The notes: generated by a model from the sequence alone, not told the origin. 64,000 bases of DNA from Bog-159 sp035499555 (GCA_035499555.1 DATJYO010000071.1:62001-126000), one strand, 5' to 3'; shown: positions 17,152 through 26,075, counted from the stretch's first letter. Numbers and translations are program-made.

Positions 17152-18000
17152 TTAACCCTCCGCGGCGGCCGGTTGGCCGGCCATCTGGGCTTTGGCGCCG
17201 GCTTTCGCCTGCGAGTCGCGCGCCTGGGCGTAGGCTTCCAGTTTGGTGCTGATCAGCTTCGGGTTCAGTCCCTCGACGATGGAAAGCACGCCGTCCAGCA
17301 TCAGTTCCCGGCGCCGCACTTCCTCCTTAACACGGGCGCGCAGCTTGCTGGCCGCCGGGAGGAAAAACAGGTTCGCCGATCCCACCCCGTAAACCGTGGC
17401 CACGAACGCCACCGCGATGCCCCGGCCGACCTCGTCGATGTTGGCCAGATTCTTCATGACCTGGATCAGTCCCAGCACCGCGCCGATGATACCGATCGTG
17501 GGCGCGTAGCCCCCGGCCGCCTCGAAGACCTTGGCTTCCGCTTCCCCATCCTGTTCCACCAAGGTGATCTCGAGCTCCATCATGCCGCGGATCTGGCTGA
17601 GCTCGATCCCATCCACGGCCAGATTCAGAGCTTTGCGCAGGAAAGGGTCCGCCACCGTGGCCGCCTGCTGCTCGAGCGAAACGATGCCCTGCTTGCGCGC
17701 CTGCGCCGCATAGTTGATGATGCTGTCGATCTCTCCCGCCAGCGGTTTGGAGCGGTCAAAGAACAGCAAGCCCATCTTCTTGGCGGCGCGCAGCAGCACG
17801 GCTAGCGGCGTGGTGACCATCACCGCGCCGATGGTCCCGCCCAGCACGATCATGGCGGCGGTGATCTGGGCCACGTCCCGGATCTTGCCGCCTTCCATCA
17901 TCAGTCCCGTCAGGATGCCGCCGACGGCCAGCAGCAGGCCCCCCAGAGTAGCAATGTCGGGGCGCGTCCCGCCGGAATTTCCGCCTTTATCCTTGGCCAT
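17152..18000 (-). CDS. motA: flagellar stator protein MotA
   Basis: 282 residues, four membrane segments. The first two are near residues 14-60 (LGGLLLAVGGILTGLMMEGG, VIVLGG) and the last two around 150-205 (GGYAPTIGIIGAVLGLIQVM, GIAVAFVATVYGVGSANLFF). The cytoplasmic loop holds SIINYAAQARKQGIVSLEQQ, the family region that contacts FliG. MotA and MotB form the torque-generating stator. The ATG at 18000 lies inside the end of flbD (14-bp overlap). The family resembles the sodium-type PomA as well, and ion choice cannot be read with confidence. Confidence 0.95.
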   Translation of the reverse strand: MAKDKGGNSGGTRPDIATLGGLLLAVGGILTGLMMEGGKIRDVAQITAAMIVLGGTIGAVMVTTPLAVLLRAAKKMGLLFFDRSKPLAGEIDSIINYAAQARKQGIVSLEQQAATVADPFLRKALNLAVDGIELSQIRGMMELEITLVEQDGEAEAKVFEAAGGYAPTIGIIGAVLGLIQVMKNLANIDEVGRGIAVAFVATVYGVGSANLFFLPAASKLRARVKEEVRRRELMLDGVLSIVEGLNPKLISTKLEAYAQARDSQAKAGAKAQMAGQPAAAEG

Positions 18001-18229
18001 AACGTTGATCTGCCGGCTGCCTTCCCGCCGATTCGCCGCTCCACGGCATCGCCATGATGCTTCTACGGAACTCCACTACGCGCCGAATGACTTCATCCGC
18101 GGATTCCAGCACTACTAACTTTTGGCCAGTTGTCAGACTGACCACGGTGTCAGGTGTCGTCTCGATATGTTCGATCAAGTCGGCATTCAACACGATCGGT
18201 GTATGGTTCAGCCGAGTGACGTAAATCAT
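17987..18229 (-). CDS. flbD: flagellar protein FlbD family
   Basis: 80 residues from the ATG at 18229, preceded by AGAGGTGT. The sequence MIYVTRLNHTPIVLNADLIE followed by HIETTPDTVVSLTTGQKLVV is the FlbD family signature, usually found just before motA as here. The molecular role of this small protein is not settled. Its C-terminal 5 codons overlap motA. An earlier ATG at 18280 lacks a ribosome site. Confidence 0.9.
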   Translation of the reverse strand: MIYVTRLNHTPIVLNADLIEHIETTPDTVVSLTTGQKLVVLESADEVIRRVVEFRRSIMAMPWSGESAGRQPADQRYGQG

Positions 18230-18336
18230 AGACACCTCTCTGATGCTCACATCGGCGTTCCGCATCTGAATTCGAGACAATTACACCGCAATAACCGCGG
18301 AAAAGTAAATTAGAAATTCGTTACTATTCTGCCGAC

Positions 18337-18735
18337 ATGACAGGTAGCATGAGACAAATCGGTCAATCCGCTCACGTGGGCTCTACGGAACTGGCGGGAG
18401 CGTTGCTGCGGGCATGGGCGCAGGGCAACCCCGCCGCGCTCGGCCTCGAACTGGATCGCAGCAGTCAAGCAAACTGCGAGTCAGATACTTGTGAGCAAGA
18501 GCGGCTCCAGTTGTTAAGCGCGGTTTCGGATACCCTGAGGAACTGCAGTAGCCCATTCAGCCCGGACACTGCCGACCCGGCTGTGGAGGTTTGCATCAGA
18601 TTGCTATCGCACCTGGCCGGCGCGCCGGCGCCGGCGCGGCCCGCCTGGTCCAGCCTGCGCGTAGTGATTCGATCGGAAAAGCCCGGGTCCGCCTGTTCTA
18701 AGTCGGCCCGCCGCGAGATCTCGACCCGTTACTAA
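18337..18735 (+). CDS. possible small protein of unknown function
   Basis: 132 residues from 18337, or 128 from the ATG at 18349, which has AGGTAGC upstream. It is oriented opposite to its flagellar neighbours and fills the gap between flbD and flgL, ending 6 nt before flgL's stop. The N-terminal 80 residues look helical (STELAGALLRAWAQGNPAAL, QERLQLLSAVSDTLRN) and contain four cysteines overall. The C-terminus is Arg/Ser-rich. No family was recognised; it may be a real gene because the space is otherwise empty and codon use is normal. Confidence 0.4.
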   Translation: MTGSMRQIGQSAHVGSTELAGALLRAWAQGNPAALGLELDRSSQANCESDTCEQERLQLLSAVSDTLRNCSSPFSPDTADPAVEVCIRLLSHLAGAPAPARPAWSSLRVVIRSEKPGSACSKSARREISTRY

Positions 18736-18741
18736 CCCGCC

Positions 18742-19665
18742 CTATCCGATATAGCCGAATAAATCGCGCTGCTGGAGCAGAGTGGACTCGGCCGATAAAG
18801 CCGCCTGGTTCTGGAGCTGTTCCTGGTTGAGGCTCACCGCTACGGAGGCGATGTCTGCATCGCGCAGTTGGCTCAAACTGGACTGTTCCTGGGTCTGAAA
18901 CTTCTGTGCCAGCGTCGTCGCGGCGGACACGCTGTCCTCGGCCTGTCCATAGAAAGCAAGCTGGCCGTTGAGATACTGATCCGCCGATTGCAGATCCAGC
19001 ACGGCCTGCGCGATTCCCGCCTGGTCATTAGCCTGGAGCGAAGTCAGCAGGGAATTGACCGCGGCGAACACGTTCCCGGTTGTGGGGGCGCCGGTGGCGT
19101 CCCGCACGTCGAATATCTCCTGCGCGGTCCTCGAAATCGGAATGGTGGAGCCGTCCGCGCCCACGGCCACCTGGGTCGCCGGCGCCGAAACCAGTTGCTT
19201 GACACCGGTTGGCGAAGTGGGATCGATCGCGTATGCCGGCTGCGTGTCCAGGTCGCCGCTGAACAGGTAATGGCCGTCGATGCTCGTGTTACTGATATTC
19301 ACCAGGGTCTGCAGGATACCGGCCACTTGTTGCGCCAGGTTGTTCCTTTCATCGGCCGTCGCGGTCGCGTTGGCGCCCTCGGTGCCCAGCGACGTGGCGC
19401 TCTCGACCGCTTGCAGCGCGGTCGCGAGGGCGGAATCCGCCGTGCTGAGTTGGGAGGAGACCCCGTTCAGGTTGGACTGCACCTGCTGATTCTGAGCGAT
19501 GTCGCCCTGAAGTTGCACGATCTCCGCAATCTCGGTGGGAGAGTCGGATGGCTGCACCACGCGCAGGCCGGAGCTGACCTGCGCCTGCGCCTGCTGCATC
19601 TCCAACTGGAGATTATTCAGATTCGCCAAGAACGCTTCCGAGGAACCGCTGATGTTAGGAAACAT
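18742..19665 (-). CDS. flgL: flagellar hook-filament junction protein FlgL (HAP3)
   Basis: 307 residues. FlgL joins the hook to the filament after FlgK. The N-terminus has the flagellin-like LNNLQLEMQQAQAQVSSGLR followed by VVQPSDSPTEIAEIVQLQGD, and the middle has DGHYLFSGDLDTQPAYA, characteristic of FlgL. The C-terminus is flagellin-like (SQLRDADIASVAVSLNQEQL). It follows flgK by 10 nt in the flgM-flgN-flgK-flgL operon. Confidence 0.95.
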   Translation of the reverse strand: MFPNISGSSEAFLANLNNLQLEMQQAQAQVSSGLRVVQPSDSPTEIAEIVQLQGDIAQNQQVQSNLNGVSSQLSTADSALATALQAVESATSLGTEGANATATADERNNLAQQVAGILQTLVNISNTSIDGHYLFSGDLDTQPAYAIDPTSPTGVKQLVSAPATQVAVGADGSTIPISRTAQEIFDVRDATGAPTTGNVFAAVNSLLTSLQANDQAGIAQAVLDLQSADQYLNGQLAFYGQAEDSVSAATTLAQKFQTQEQSSLSQLRDADIASVAVSLNQEQLQNQAALSAESTLLQQRDLFGYIG

Positions 19666-19675
19666 AGTGCCCGCC

Positions 19676-21115
19676 TTATGCCGGTACGATCAGATTCATC
19701 AGATCCTGTCCCAGATTGTCCAGAACCGTCAGCACCTGCGCGGTGGCCTGGTAAGCCTGCTGAAACTGCAGAATGGCCGAGGCTTCCTGGTCCAGCGATA
19801 CGCCCGAGACCTGATCGCGCAGGCTGGTGGCCTGCGCAGTGACCTGCTGCTGCATCTGTTCGTTATTCGTCGCGGTCTGATTCTCCTGGCCGACATTGCC
19901 CGCGATCTGTCCGAAGTACTGGAGATAGCTGAGTCCTCCGATCGTACCCGTGGTCCCCGCCGGGTTTTCCAGCGCGGCCAGCGCAATGGCATTGCCATTC
20001 GCATTGCCTGACGAGTCGACGGGCGCCAGTTGATCCGGGGTGATTGTGGCGTTCAAGGCGATCGTCGACGCGATGCCGGCCGGATTGGAGGCATCGTAGG
20101 TGAACAGGGGCGATCCGGCGGCCGCGCCAGGGTCCGCCGAGACCGTACCGGACTCCAGGATTCCGTTGACCGTATCCGCCAGGCCTTGCGCCAACTGGTT
20201 GAGCGTCCCTTGTTGCTGCGCATCTCCCAGTATGCCCGCCAGTACCCGGTCGCGCACATCCAGCAGTCCCCCCAGTTGCCCGCCGGTAATCTCGGAAGTG
20301 ACGTCATTGCCCTGTGCGTCCAGGATATGAGCCGTCGGCAAGGAATTAGGATAAGTCGGAGAGGGAGCCGAGTCTACCGCGATATTCGAGCTCAGGTCGT
20401 ATTGCTGATTCCCGACGACTAAAGGCGTTCCCCCCGCGAGTAACACGGTCACCGTGCCGTCGCTCTGCGTCACGGTGGTGAAATTGGTGAGTTGGGAGAG
20501 GTTCTGCAGCGCACTGTAAAGTTGCGCATCCGCACCCGGATCCGGCTGCTGCGACTGCAGGCGGTTGACATTGTATTGCTGGATCTGCGCCGCGATGGTA
20601 TTGATCTGGCTGACGGTGGAACCGATCTGTCCGTCAATTTGACCGGCGCTCTGTGTCAACGAATTGTCGAGTCCCTGAAAACTCTGGGCCACCGAATTGG
20701 CGGCGTCCAGAACGTTCTGCCGGGCAGTCGTATCGCTGGGCGAGTTGCTCCAGGCCGAAAACGCCTGAAACAGATTGTTGAGGGCCGCCGATACGCCGCC
20801 GGTGCCGGTGACGTCGAAGAAACTCTGCAGGGTGCTGGTGCTCTGCGCTTGCGCGGTATAGAACCCCAACGCCTGGGTCTGACTCTGAACGGCTTCCTCG
20901 GCGTAGGGATCGCGCGAGTTATCCAGGCCGGCCGACATCAACCCGCCGACTAACCCGCCGGCGATATCCAGGGGCATGGCCTCCAGATTGAGGCTCTGCT
21001 TCGCATAGCCGGGAGTCGAGGCGTTGTCTACATTGTTCTGGATGACGCTCAGCGCCTGTTCCAGGACCGAAAGCGCATTTCCGGCGCTGGCAAGAGATGC
21101 CGTGATACCAGACAT
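19676..21115 (-). CDS. flgK: flagellar hook-associated protein FlgK (HAP1)
   Basis: 479 residues. FlgK forms the first junction ring on the hook. The N-terminal helix and motif are clear (LSVIQNNVDNASTPGYAKQS), then NLFQAFSAWSNSPSDTTARQ. The C-terminus shows the family sequence with DQVSGVSLDQEASAILQFQQ and AYQATAQVLTVLDNLGQDLM. Six nt separate it from flgN, its export chaperone. Confidence 0.95.
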   Translation of the reverse strand: MSGITASLASAGNALSVLEQALSVIQNNVDNASTPGYAKQSLNLEAMPLDIAGGLVGGLMSAGLDNSRDPYAEEAVQSQTQALGFYTAQAQSTSTLQSFFDVTGTGGVSAALNNLFQAFSAWSNSPSDTTARQNVLDAANSVAQSFQGLDNSLTQSAGQIDGQIGSTVSQINTIAAQIQQYNVNRLQSQQPDPGADAQLYSALQNLSQLTNFTTVTQSDGTVTVLLAGGTPLVVGNQQYDLSSNIAVDSAPSPTYPNSLPTAHILDAQGNDVTSEITGGQLGGLLDVRDRVLAGILGDAQQQGTLNQLAQGLADTVNGILESGTVSADPGAAAGSPLFTYDASNPAGIASTIALNATITPDQLAPVDSSGNANGNAIALAALENPAGTTGTIGGLSYLQYFGQIAGNVGQENQTATNNEQMQQQVTAQATSLRDQVSGVSLDQEASAILQFQQAYQATAQVLTVLDNLGQDLMNLIVPA

Positions 21116-21121
21116 ATCGAT

Positions 21122-21493
21122 TTAACCCGAGAGGCCGCGCGTCACCGCCGGGTCCGATTCGGCAATCGTGCGCCCGGACGCATCGTACGAGGGTGTTCCG
21201 CCAGAACGGTGCAGCGAAACCCGGCGATGGAAGCCGGAGCAGGCGTCCACCAGCCGTATCATCGTTGAAATGTCACTCCGCAAACCGGCGATCATCGCTG
21301 AAACATCTCCATCCACGCGTGGCGTTGTCTTTCGCAGCAATTCGATCGCCGTTTTCAGATCGTCCACCGACTGTTCGAGCAAGCCGCGGCACTTGTGAAC
21401 GCGCGCGAGATCCGTCGCCTTCCATTGCCGCAAGGCGACGCGCACGCGGCGCCGGGCGTGACCGATCAAGTCCGTGACGGCCGGCTCCGGCAT
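21122..21493 (-). CDS. flgN: flagellar protein FlgN-like chaperone
   Basis: 123 residues, mostly helical (ALRQWKATDLARVHKCRGLL, EQSVDDLKTAIELLRKTT). FlgN binds FlgK and FlgL before export. Sequence conservation is low in this family; the call depends on the helical character, size and position between flgM and flgK. The ATG overlaps the flgM stop (TGATG), suggesting coupling. The last 30 residues are polar and likely disordered. Confidence 0.7.
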   Translation of the reverse strand: MPEPAVTDLIGHARRRVRVALRQWKATDLARVHKCRGLLEQSVDDLKTAIELLRKTTPRVDGDVSAMIAGLRSDISTMIRLVDACSGFHRRVSLHRSGGTPSYDASGRTIAESDPAVTRGLSG

Positions 21494-21813
21494 CAGGCGC
21501 CCTCACCCGGATCGGCGCTCAGCGCCTGGTCCACGATCGCCCGGCTTACCAGATTCGATTCGACATTGTAATGGCCGCTCTGATAGAGGGCCGCCAATCT
21601 CGAGACTCGTGCTGCCTGTTGGGAGGCATGGGCCGTGCTGGCCGCCGCCACGCTCTGCGACAAAGACGAAATGTCCACACTGTCGCCGCCGCGATGGCCG
21701 GTTCCGCCAATCCCGGAACTGGAAGAGTCCGACGCGTGCGAAATCTCGTCCGCGCGCCCGGTCCCCAGTGCGCCCGTTCCCGCCAGACTGTCGTTTTGGA
21801 TGCGTAGACTCAT
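21493..21813 (-). CDS. flgM: anti-sigma-28 factor FlgM
   Basis: 106 residues. FlgM holds FliA inactive until it is secreted through the completed hook. The N-terminal 45 residues are Gly/Ser-rich and disordered, then the family block appears: GDSVDISSLSQSV followed by helices with RVSRLAALYQSGHYNVESNL and VSRAIVDQAL. fliA is in the same island at 24108. No clear Shine-Dalgarno precedes the ATG; a weak -24/-12-like sequence lies 3-4 nt upstream of the predicted start. Confidence 0.88.
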   Translation of the reverse strand: MSLRIQNDSLAGTGALGTGRADEISHASDSSSSGIGGTGHRGGDSVDISSLSQSVAAASTAHASQQAARVSRLAALYQSGHYNVESNLVSRAIVDQALSADPGEGA

Positions 21814-21826
21814 AGGAATTGAATTC

Positions 21827-21842
21827 TGCAGAAATTCAGTCA
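21827..21842 (-). promoter_or_regulatory. weak candidate sigma-54 promoter of flgM
   Basis: The minus strand reads TGACTGAATTTCTGCA. The -12 half (CTGCA) fits, but the -24 half has GA for GG. The predicted start would be 3 nt before the flgM ATG, the same geometry as fliW and flgB. It overlaps an imperfect dyad GAATTCTGCAGAAATTC (21821-21837). Confidence 0.25.
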
Positions 21843-22019
21843 GTCGTGACAGTCGCCCACAACTGAAACTCCGTCTCTATTGTTACCCGAAACAGGGCGG
21901 CATCGCCACAATTAACCTAAGATATTCAAATGGTTAGCCAAAGTAAACTATCATTGTGAAACCGTCGTACAGGAAACGCTGGTATCCTTTTTCGATTCCT
22001 TGTTAATATTAAGTCGCTC

Positions 22020-23411
22020 ATGAAGCGACCCACCGTTCTCTGTGTCCTGACTGAAGCTGCTGTCTCGGGATGTGAATTCGAGGAGACCCTGACTGACTTT
22101 CGCGTCGTTCGGGCGACGGAAGTTATCTCCAAGCTCACGCCGTTGAGCCTTGATGGAATGGATGCCGTATTGGTGACGGGCGGTATGGCGTGCGACGATG
22201 CCGTGGCGGCAATCGAGCGGCTGCGCCTGCTCGATCCCGCGATGCCCGTGCTGTTCTGGGACCCGGATATGCGCGCTACCGATGCCGTGCGTCTGATTCG
22301 CGCCGGCGCGCATCATTGCCTGGGCTACCGGGATTCATACCCCGAGCTGCGCGAAGCGTTATTCAGCGCCGCCGAAAGCCGGCGCCGGGCACTACAAATC
22401 CGGCGGAAAAATGGGAATGAAGGCTGGCGCGAGTTCCTGGTGGGTGAGTGCCATGCGATGGAGACCCTGGCCGAAGCCATTCGCCTGGTCGGTCCCCGCC
22501 GCTGCACGGTCCTGATCACCGGCGAAACGGGTACCGGCAAGGAAATGGTGGCGCGCGCGCTTCACATGGCCAGTCCCCGCCTGGGACAGCCGATGGTCTC
22601 CATCAACTGCAGCGCATTACCCGAGAATCTTCTCGAAGCCGAACTTTTCGGACACGTAAAGGGCGCCTTTACCGGCGCCATCAACTCGCGCGTGGGACGG
22701 TTCGAACTGGCCAACCGCGGTACGCTTTTCCTGGATGAGATCGCCGACATGCCGCTGGAGTTACAGGCCAAGCTTTTGCGCGTACTGCAGGACCGCGAGA
22801 TACAACGGCTGGGAAGTTCCGAGAACATTAAGGTGGATGTGCGGGTCATCGCGGCCACTAACGCGGATCTGCCGGAGCGTGTGCGCCAGGGAAGGTTCCG
22901 GGAGGATCTGTACTACCGGCTGAACGTGGTGCCTTTGGAAGTGCCGCCGCTGCGGAAACGGGACAGTGACATTCCATTGCTGGCGGAGCATTTTCTCCGG
23001 AAGATCTGCCAGGCCGAAGAGATTCCGTTGAAACAGTTGAGCCCCGAGGCCCTGAAGCGCCTGCGGGCGAACTCCTGGCCGGGCAACGTGCGGCAATTGG
23101 AGAATGCGGTCGAAATGGCGGTGGCTTTGAGCGGCGACCGGGAAATGCTGCATGCCGCCGATTTCGGGCTCAGCAAGGCTCCCGCGCTGGAGTTTGTCTC
23201 GACCACCGTGGCCACGGGTGCGGTGGATACTCCGGAAGGAGTGGACTTTGCCACCGCCGTGAGCCAGTTCGAGCATGCCATGCTGCGTAAGGCGCTCGCC
23301 CGGACCGCCGGCAATCGCACTGCCGCCGCCGAATTGCTGGGCATGAAACGGACTACGCTGATCATGAAGCTGCGCAGCTTCGAGGCTTCCGGAATTCTGC
23401 GCGCCAGCTAG
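22020..23411 (+). CDS. sigma-54-dependent transcriptional activator, likely flagellar regulator
   Basis: 463 residues. Residues 1-120 form a receiver-like domain in which the phosphoacceptor position is not Asp: the usual L(I/V)D segment reads AVLVTGG. Residues about 140-370 are the AAA+ domain with GETGTGKE (Walker A), the sigma-54 contact loop GAFTGA, LFLDEIADMP (Walker B) and NSWPGNVRQLENAVE. The C-terminus is a Fis-type helix-turn-helix (GNRTAAAELLGMKRTTLIMK). It opens closed sigma-54 promoters. It is divergent from flgM inside the flagellar island and is the natural candidate to act at the -24/-12 sites near fliW, flgB and flgF, in the manner of FleQ/FlrA. Confidence 0.92.
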   Translation: MKRPTVLCVLTEAAVSGCEFEETLTDFRVVRATEVISKLTPLSLDGMDAVLVTGGMACDDAVAAIERLRLLDPAMPVLFWDPDMRATDAVRLIRAGAHHCLGYRDSYPELREALFSAAESRRRALQIRRKNGNEGWREFLVGECHAMETLAEAIRLVGPRRCTVLITGETGTGKEMVARALHMASPRLGQPMVSINCSALPENLLEAELFGHVKGAFTGAINSRVGRFELANRGTLFLDEIADMPLELQAKLLRVLQDREIQRLGSSENIKVDVRVIAATNADLPERVRQGRFREDLYYRLNVVPLEVPPLRKRDSDIPLLAEHFLRKICQAEEIPLKQLSPEALKRLRANSWPGNVRQLENAVEMAVALSGDREMLHAADFGLSKAPALEFVSTTVATGAVDTPEGVDFATAVSQFEHAMLRKALARTAGNRTAAAELLGMKRTTLIMKLRSFEASGILRAS

Positions 23412-23788
23412 ACCTGCGAATTCAGATATCCCTGTATCTTCAGCAGCAGCTCGACCTCGTTCCGGGGCGACTGCAGCGCGGCCGCGATCGTCGATAACGT
23501 TTCTCCGCGGCTGTGCATGCGCAGCGCCTGCGCGCGTTTGGTGAGGTTCAATCCCGGGATTGGAGCCGGCGCGCGGCTCTCGGTTTCGGCCCGGTCCTGG
23601 CGGATCTCTGCGACGGCGGCGGAGAGCGCCGCTACCGTCTGGCCCAGACACTCGTGCGATTTCGCCATCGCGCGCCGCTCGCGCCAGGTCTTGCCGCTGG
23701 TCGCCAGGCAGATGGCCAGGCAGCCCATCAATCCCAAGGCCAGAAGTATGTATTGTGTGAGTGGACCGATGATCCAGCCGAAAGCCAT
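23408..23788 (-). CDS. DUF2802-like membrane-anchored protein
   Basis: 126 residues. An N-terminal membrane helix (IGPLTQYILLALGLMGCLAI) is followed by a charged helix and a C-terminal helix-turn-helix-like unit (TKRAQALRMHSRGETLSTIA, then LQSPRNEVELLLKIQ). The last part matches what I recall of the DUF2802 family, found in polar flagellar and chemotaxis loci of proteobacteria, function unknown. It is the last gene of the fliK-to-fliN operon, 2 nt after fliN, and its stop overlaps the convergent activator gene by 4 bp. Confidence 0.65.
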   Translation of the reverse strand: MAFGWIIGPLTQYILLALGLMGCLAICLATSGKTWRERRAMAKSHECLGQTVAALSAAVAEIRQDRAETESRAPAPIPGLNLTKRAQALRMHSRGETLSTIAAALQSPRNEVELLLKIQGYLNSQV

Positions 23789-23790
23789 GC

Positions 23791-24111
23791 CTATGCTCCT
23801 GCCGCCGGCCGCGGGCGGACAGCCCGCACCGGGTTCATACGATCCCGCGGCCCTGCTATTTCCAAGATGCGGACGCCATACTGACCGTCCACCGTGACGG
23901 CGGCGCCCCGCGCGACGACGCGGTCATTGACCAGAACCTCGATGGGATCCTCCACGGCGCGCTCGAATTCCACGATCGATCCGTTTTCCAGGCTCAAAAC
24001 TTCGTCCAGGGTCATCGACCTCTGGCCGAAGCGCAGCGTGACCGGCAGTTCGATGTCCAACAGCAGGCCTAATGCCGGCGGACCTGCGGGCGCGGGCGGA
24101 TGTTCGCTCAT
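23791..24111 (-). CDS. fliN: flagellar motor switch protein FliN
   Basis: 106 residues. FliN forms the base of the C ring with FliM and FliG. The SpoA-type core is present: LDIELPVTLRFGQRSMTLDE, VLSLENGSIVEFERAVEDP, then VNDRVVARGAAVTVDGQYGV and RILEI. The N-terminus is a short Pro-rich segment and the C-terminus an Arg/Pro tail. Its ATG overlaps the fliA stop by 4 nt. This is the only switch gene in the island; fliM and fliG are missing. Confidence 0.93.
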   Translation of the reverse strand: MSEHPPAPAGPPALGLLLDIELPVTLRFGQRSMTLDEVLSLENGSIVEFERAVEDPIEVLVNDRVVARGAAVTVDGQYGVRILEIAGPRDRMNPVRAVRPRPAAGA

Positions 24112-24875
24112 GATCTGCTCCTCGGCTGGGATAGCCAGACCCTTTCCAGGTGGCTGCGCAGCCGGAGTACGGCCTGTACGCGTAACTGGTGAATACGCGA
24201 AAGATGCAATCCCATGATTTGCGATATCTCCCGCAGATTGAGCTCTTCGTAGTAATACAAGGTAAGAACCGCGCGCTCCGTCTTCGGCATGCGATCGATC
24301 GCCTGCGCCAGGATCCTCTCCAGCGCCGCGCGTTCCGCCGTGCGCGACGGGCGGCTCTCTTCGTCATCGGAGATGAAGTTCAACAGATCCCGGCCGTCTT
24401 CCCGGGGCGAACTCTCCAGCCGCTCGATCTCGACCGACTGTACCTCGGAAAGCCATTTCTGGTACTCCGCGGGCGCCAGTTCCAGCTCGGCGGCAATCTC
24501 CTCCTCGGTCGGTTCCCGGCCCAGGCTCTGCTGCGCCCGGTGGATGGCGGCCTCGATCATGCGGGATCTCTTGCGGGTTTCGCGGGGCGCCCAGTCCATC
24601 TCGCGCAGGCTGTCCATGATCGCGCCGCGAATGCGGCGCTCCGCGTAGGTGTTGAGCTGGACGTTGAGCATCGGGTCGAAATTGTCGATGGCTGCAATCA
24701 GCCCCACCACACCGGCGGATACCAGGTCCTCCAAGGCGATGTGACTGGGCAGGCGGTCGTGGATGCGCCGCGCGACCAGACGCACCTGGGGCAGGTATTG
24801 CAGCACCAGGGCTTCCCGGCGCAGTGCGTGATCGTCGTCAACGATCGAATGTGGACCGTATAAGGTGCTGCCCAT
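24108..24875 (-). CDS. fliA: flagellar sigma factor FliA (sigma-28)
   Basis: 255 residues. It directs RNA polymerase to late flagellar genes. Region 2 is visible as HIALEDLVSAGVVGLIAAID and YAERRIRGAIMDSLREMDWA, the latter being the FliA signature with the following RETRKR. Region 3 includes LGREPTEEEIAAELE, and region 4 the helix-turn-helix (YYYEELNLREISQIMGLHLS). It is downstream of flhF by 9 nt and upstream of fliN. Its anti-sigma factor FlgM is encoded at 21493. Confidence 0.95.
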   Translation of the reverse strand: MGSTLYGPHSIVDDDHALRREALVLQYLPQVRLVARRIHDRLPSHIALEDLVSAGVVGLIAAIDNFDPMLNVQLNTYAERRIRGAIMDSLREMDWAPRETRKRSRMIEAAIHRAQQSLGREPTEEEIAAELELAPAEYQKWLSEVQSVEIERLESSPREDGRDLLNFISDDEESRPSRTAERAALERILAQAIDRMPKTERAVLTLYYYEELNLREISQIMGLHLSRIHQLRVQAVLRLRSHLERVWLSQPRSRS

Positions 24876-24884
24876 GAGTCTTTG

Positions 24885-26075
24885 TCAGGCGACCGCCCGC
24901 AACTCTTCTGGCAATTGACGTACCAGGGACTCGATCACGCGTTCCTTGCTGGCGGCTTCCAGATCTTCCGGAATCAACTGGCCGGCGCTGAAGTAGGAAA
25001 GCGGCAATTTATGTTCCATGGCCGCGCAAAAGACGCTCGCCAAAGACTCTGTCTCGTCTAACCGGGTAAACAGCAGCTTACCGGGGCCGTAGCGCAGGTA
25101 GAGCTCGATTAACTTCGGATAAGTGGAAGCCTGCGCTGATGCTGTCAGAACTAAGTGGGTGTCAATGTCTTGACGGCGGCACAGAAAGTCCGCCAGCCCG
25201 CCACCGAGATCCTCCTGCAGGGCCCGGCTGTAACCCGGAGTGTCGATCAGGACGAGATGGCCCTCGAGTGCGCCGTCCACGGCCTGGGCTAGCGCCGTAG
25301 TGCCCTCGACGGCCTGAAAACGAACTCCCAGGATGGCGGCGAAGGCACGCAGTTGCTCCGCTCCCCCGATCCGCAGTGTGTCGGCGGAGATCAGTTGCGT
25401 GGGGCGGCCGGCTTTGAGGCCCTCCTGCACGGCCAGTTTCACCAGCGTGGTGGTCTTGCCGGCCCCGGGAGGACCCACCAGGGCGGTCACTCTTCCAACC
25501 CCGGGCGAAACCTCGAATCGGCTGCCTAATTCAGCGGCTGTCTCGGCGGCCAGATCAGGCCGATCCCAATTGCGCGGCGCGCCCGGACGCGCCATCGCCA
25601 AAGGCTGCTTCCGGATGCGCTGCCGCACCGCTTGATCGATCTCGCGCGCCCAATCCGGATGGACTCCGCCGTCGATCAGGGCATCCTCGACGGTTCGGCT
25701 GACGCTGGCTGCATGAATCTCGCGGGCGGCCGGCTGAGCCGCTGAGTGAGCCGCGCCGGAGGCCGCCGCGGGTCGATGACTCGCCTGCGGCCGCGCTTCC
25801 AGCAGCCGCTCCAAAGCCTCCAAAGCCGCGGTGATCTTGTCGGTGTCCGCGAATTGCAGGCCCTGCACGGGAGCCGGTGCGTGCACCCGCTGCGCTACGC
25901 CGAGCACCACTTCGCAAGCGCCCAGATGCCGTGCCTCGGGCGGCGCTTCCCGCACGTCCAGGAGCAGCGCGTCCTGTCCGAACTCCTGGTGCGCCTGTTG
26001 CAAGGCGTCTTTGGCATTGGCCGCGAAGAACGATTTGACATGCAGTTGGGTGCTCTGGCCCGCGCCCATATTCAT
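24885..26075 (-). CDS. flhF: flagellar GTPase FlhF
   Basis: 396 residues. FlhF is an SRP-family GTPase that fixes where and how many flagella are built. The N-terminal basic domain includes KSFFAANAKDALQQAHQEFG, then a Pro/Ala linker, and the NG domain from about 190 with GPPGAGKTTTLVKLA (G1), LIDTPGYSR (G3) and LLFTRLDET (G4 region, with the TRLD in place of TKLD). The ATG overlaps the flhA stop (ATGA). The usual partner flhG/fleN is not present here, so polar number control may differ or be encoded elsewhere. Confidence 0.93.
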   Translation of the reverse strand: MNMGAGQSTQLHVKSFFAANAKDALQQAHQEFGQDALLLDVREAPPEARHLGACEVVLGVAQRVHAPAPVQGLQFADTDKITAALEALERLLEARPQASHRPAAASGAAHSAAQPAAREIHAASVSRTVEDALIDGGVHPDWAREIDQAVRQRIRKQPLAMARPGAPRNWDRPDLAAETAAELGSRFEVSPGVGRVTALVGPPGAGKTTTLVKLAVQEGLKAGRPTQLISADTLRIGGAEQLRAFAAILGVRFQAVEGTTALAQAVDGALEGHLVLIDTPGYSRALQEDLGGGLADFLCRRQDIDTHLVLTASAQASTYPKLIELYLRYGPGKLLFTRLDETESLASVFCAAMEHKLPLSYFSAGQLIPEDLEAASKERVIESLVRQLPEELRAVA

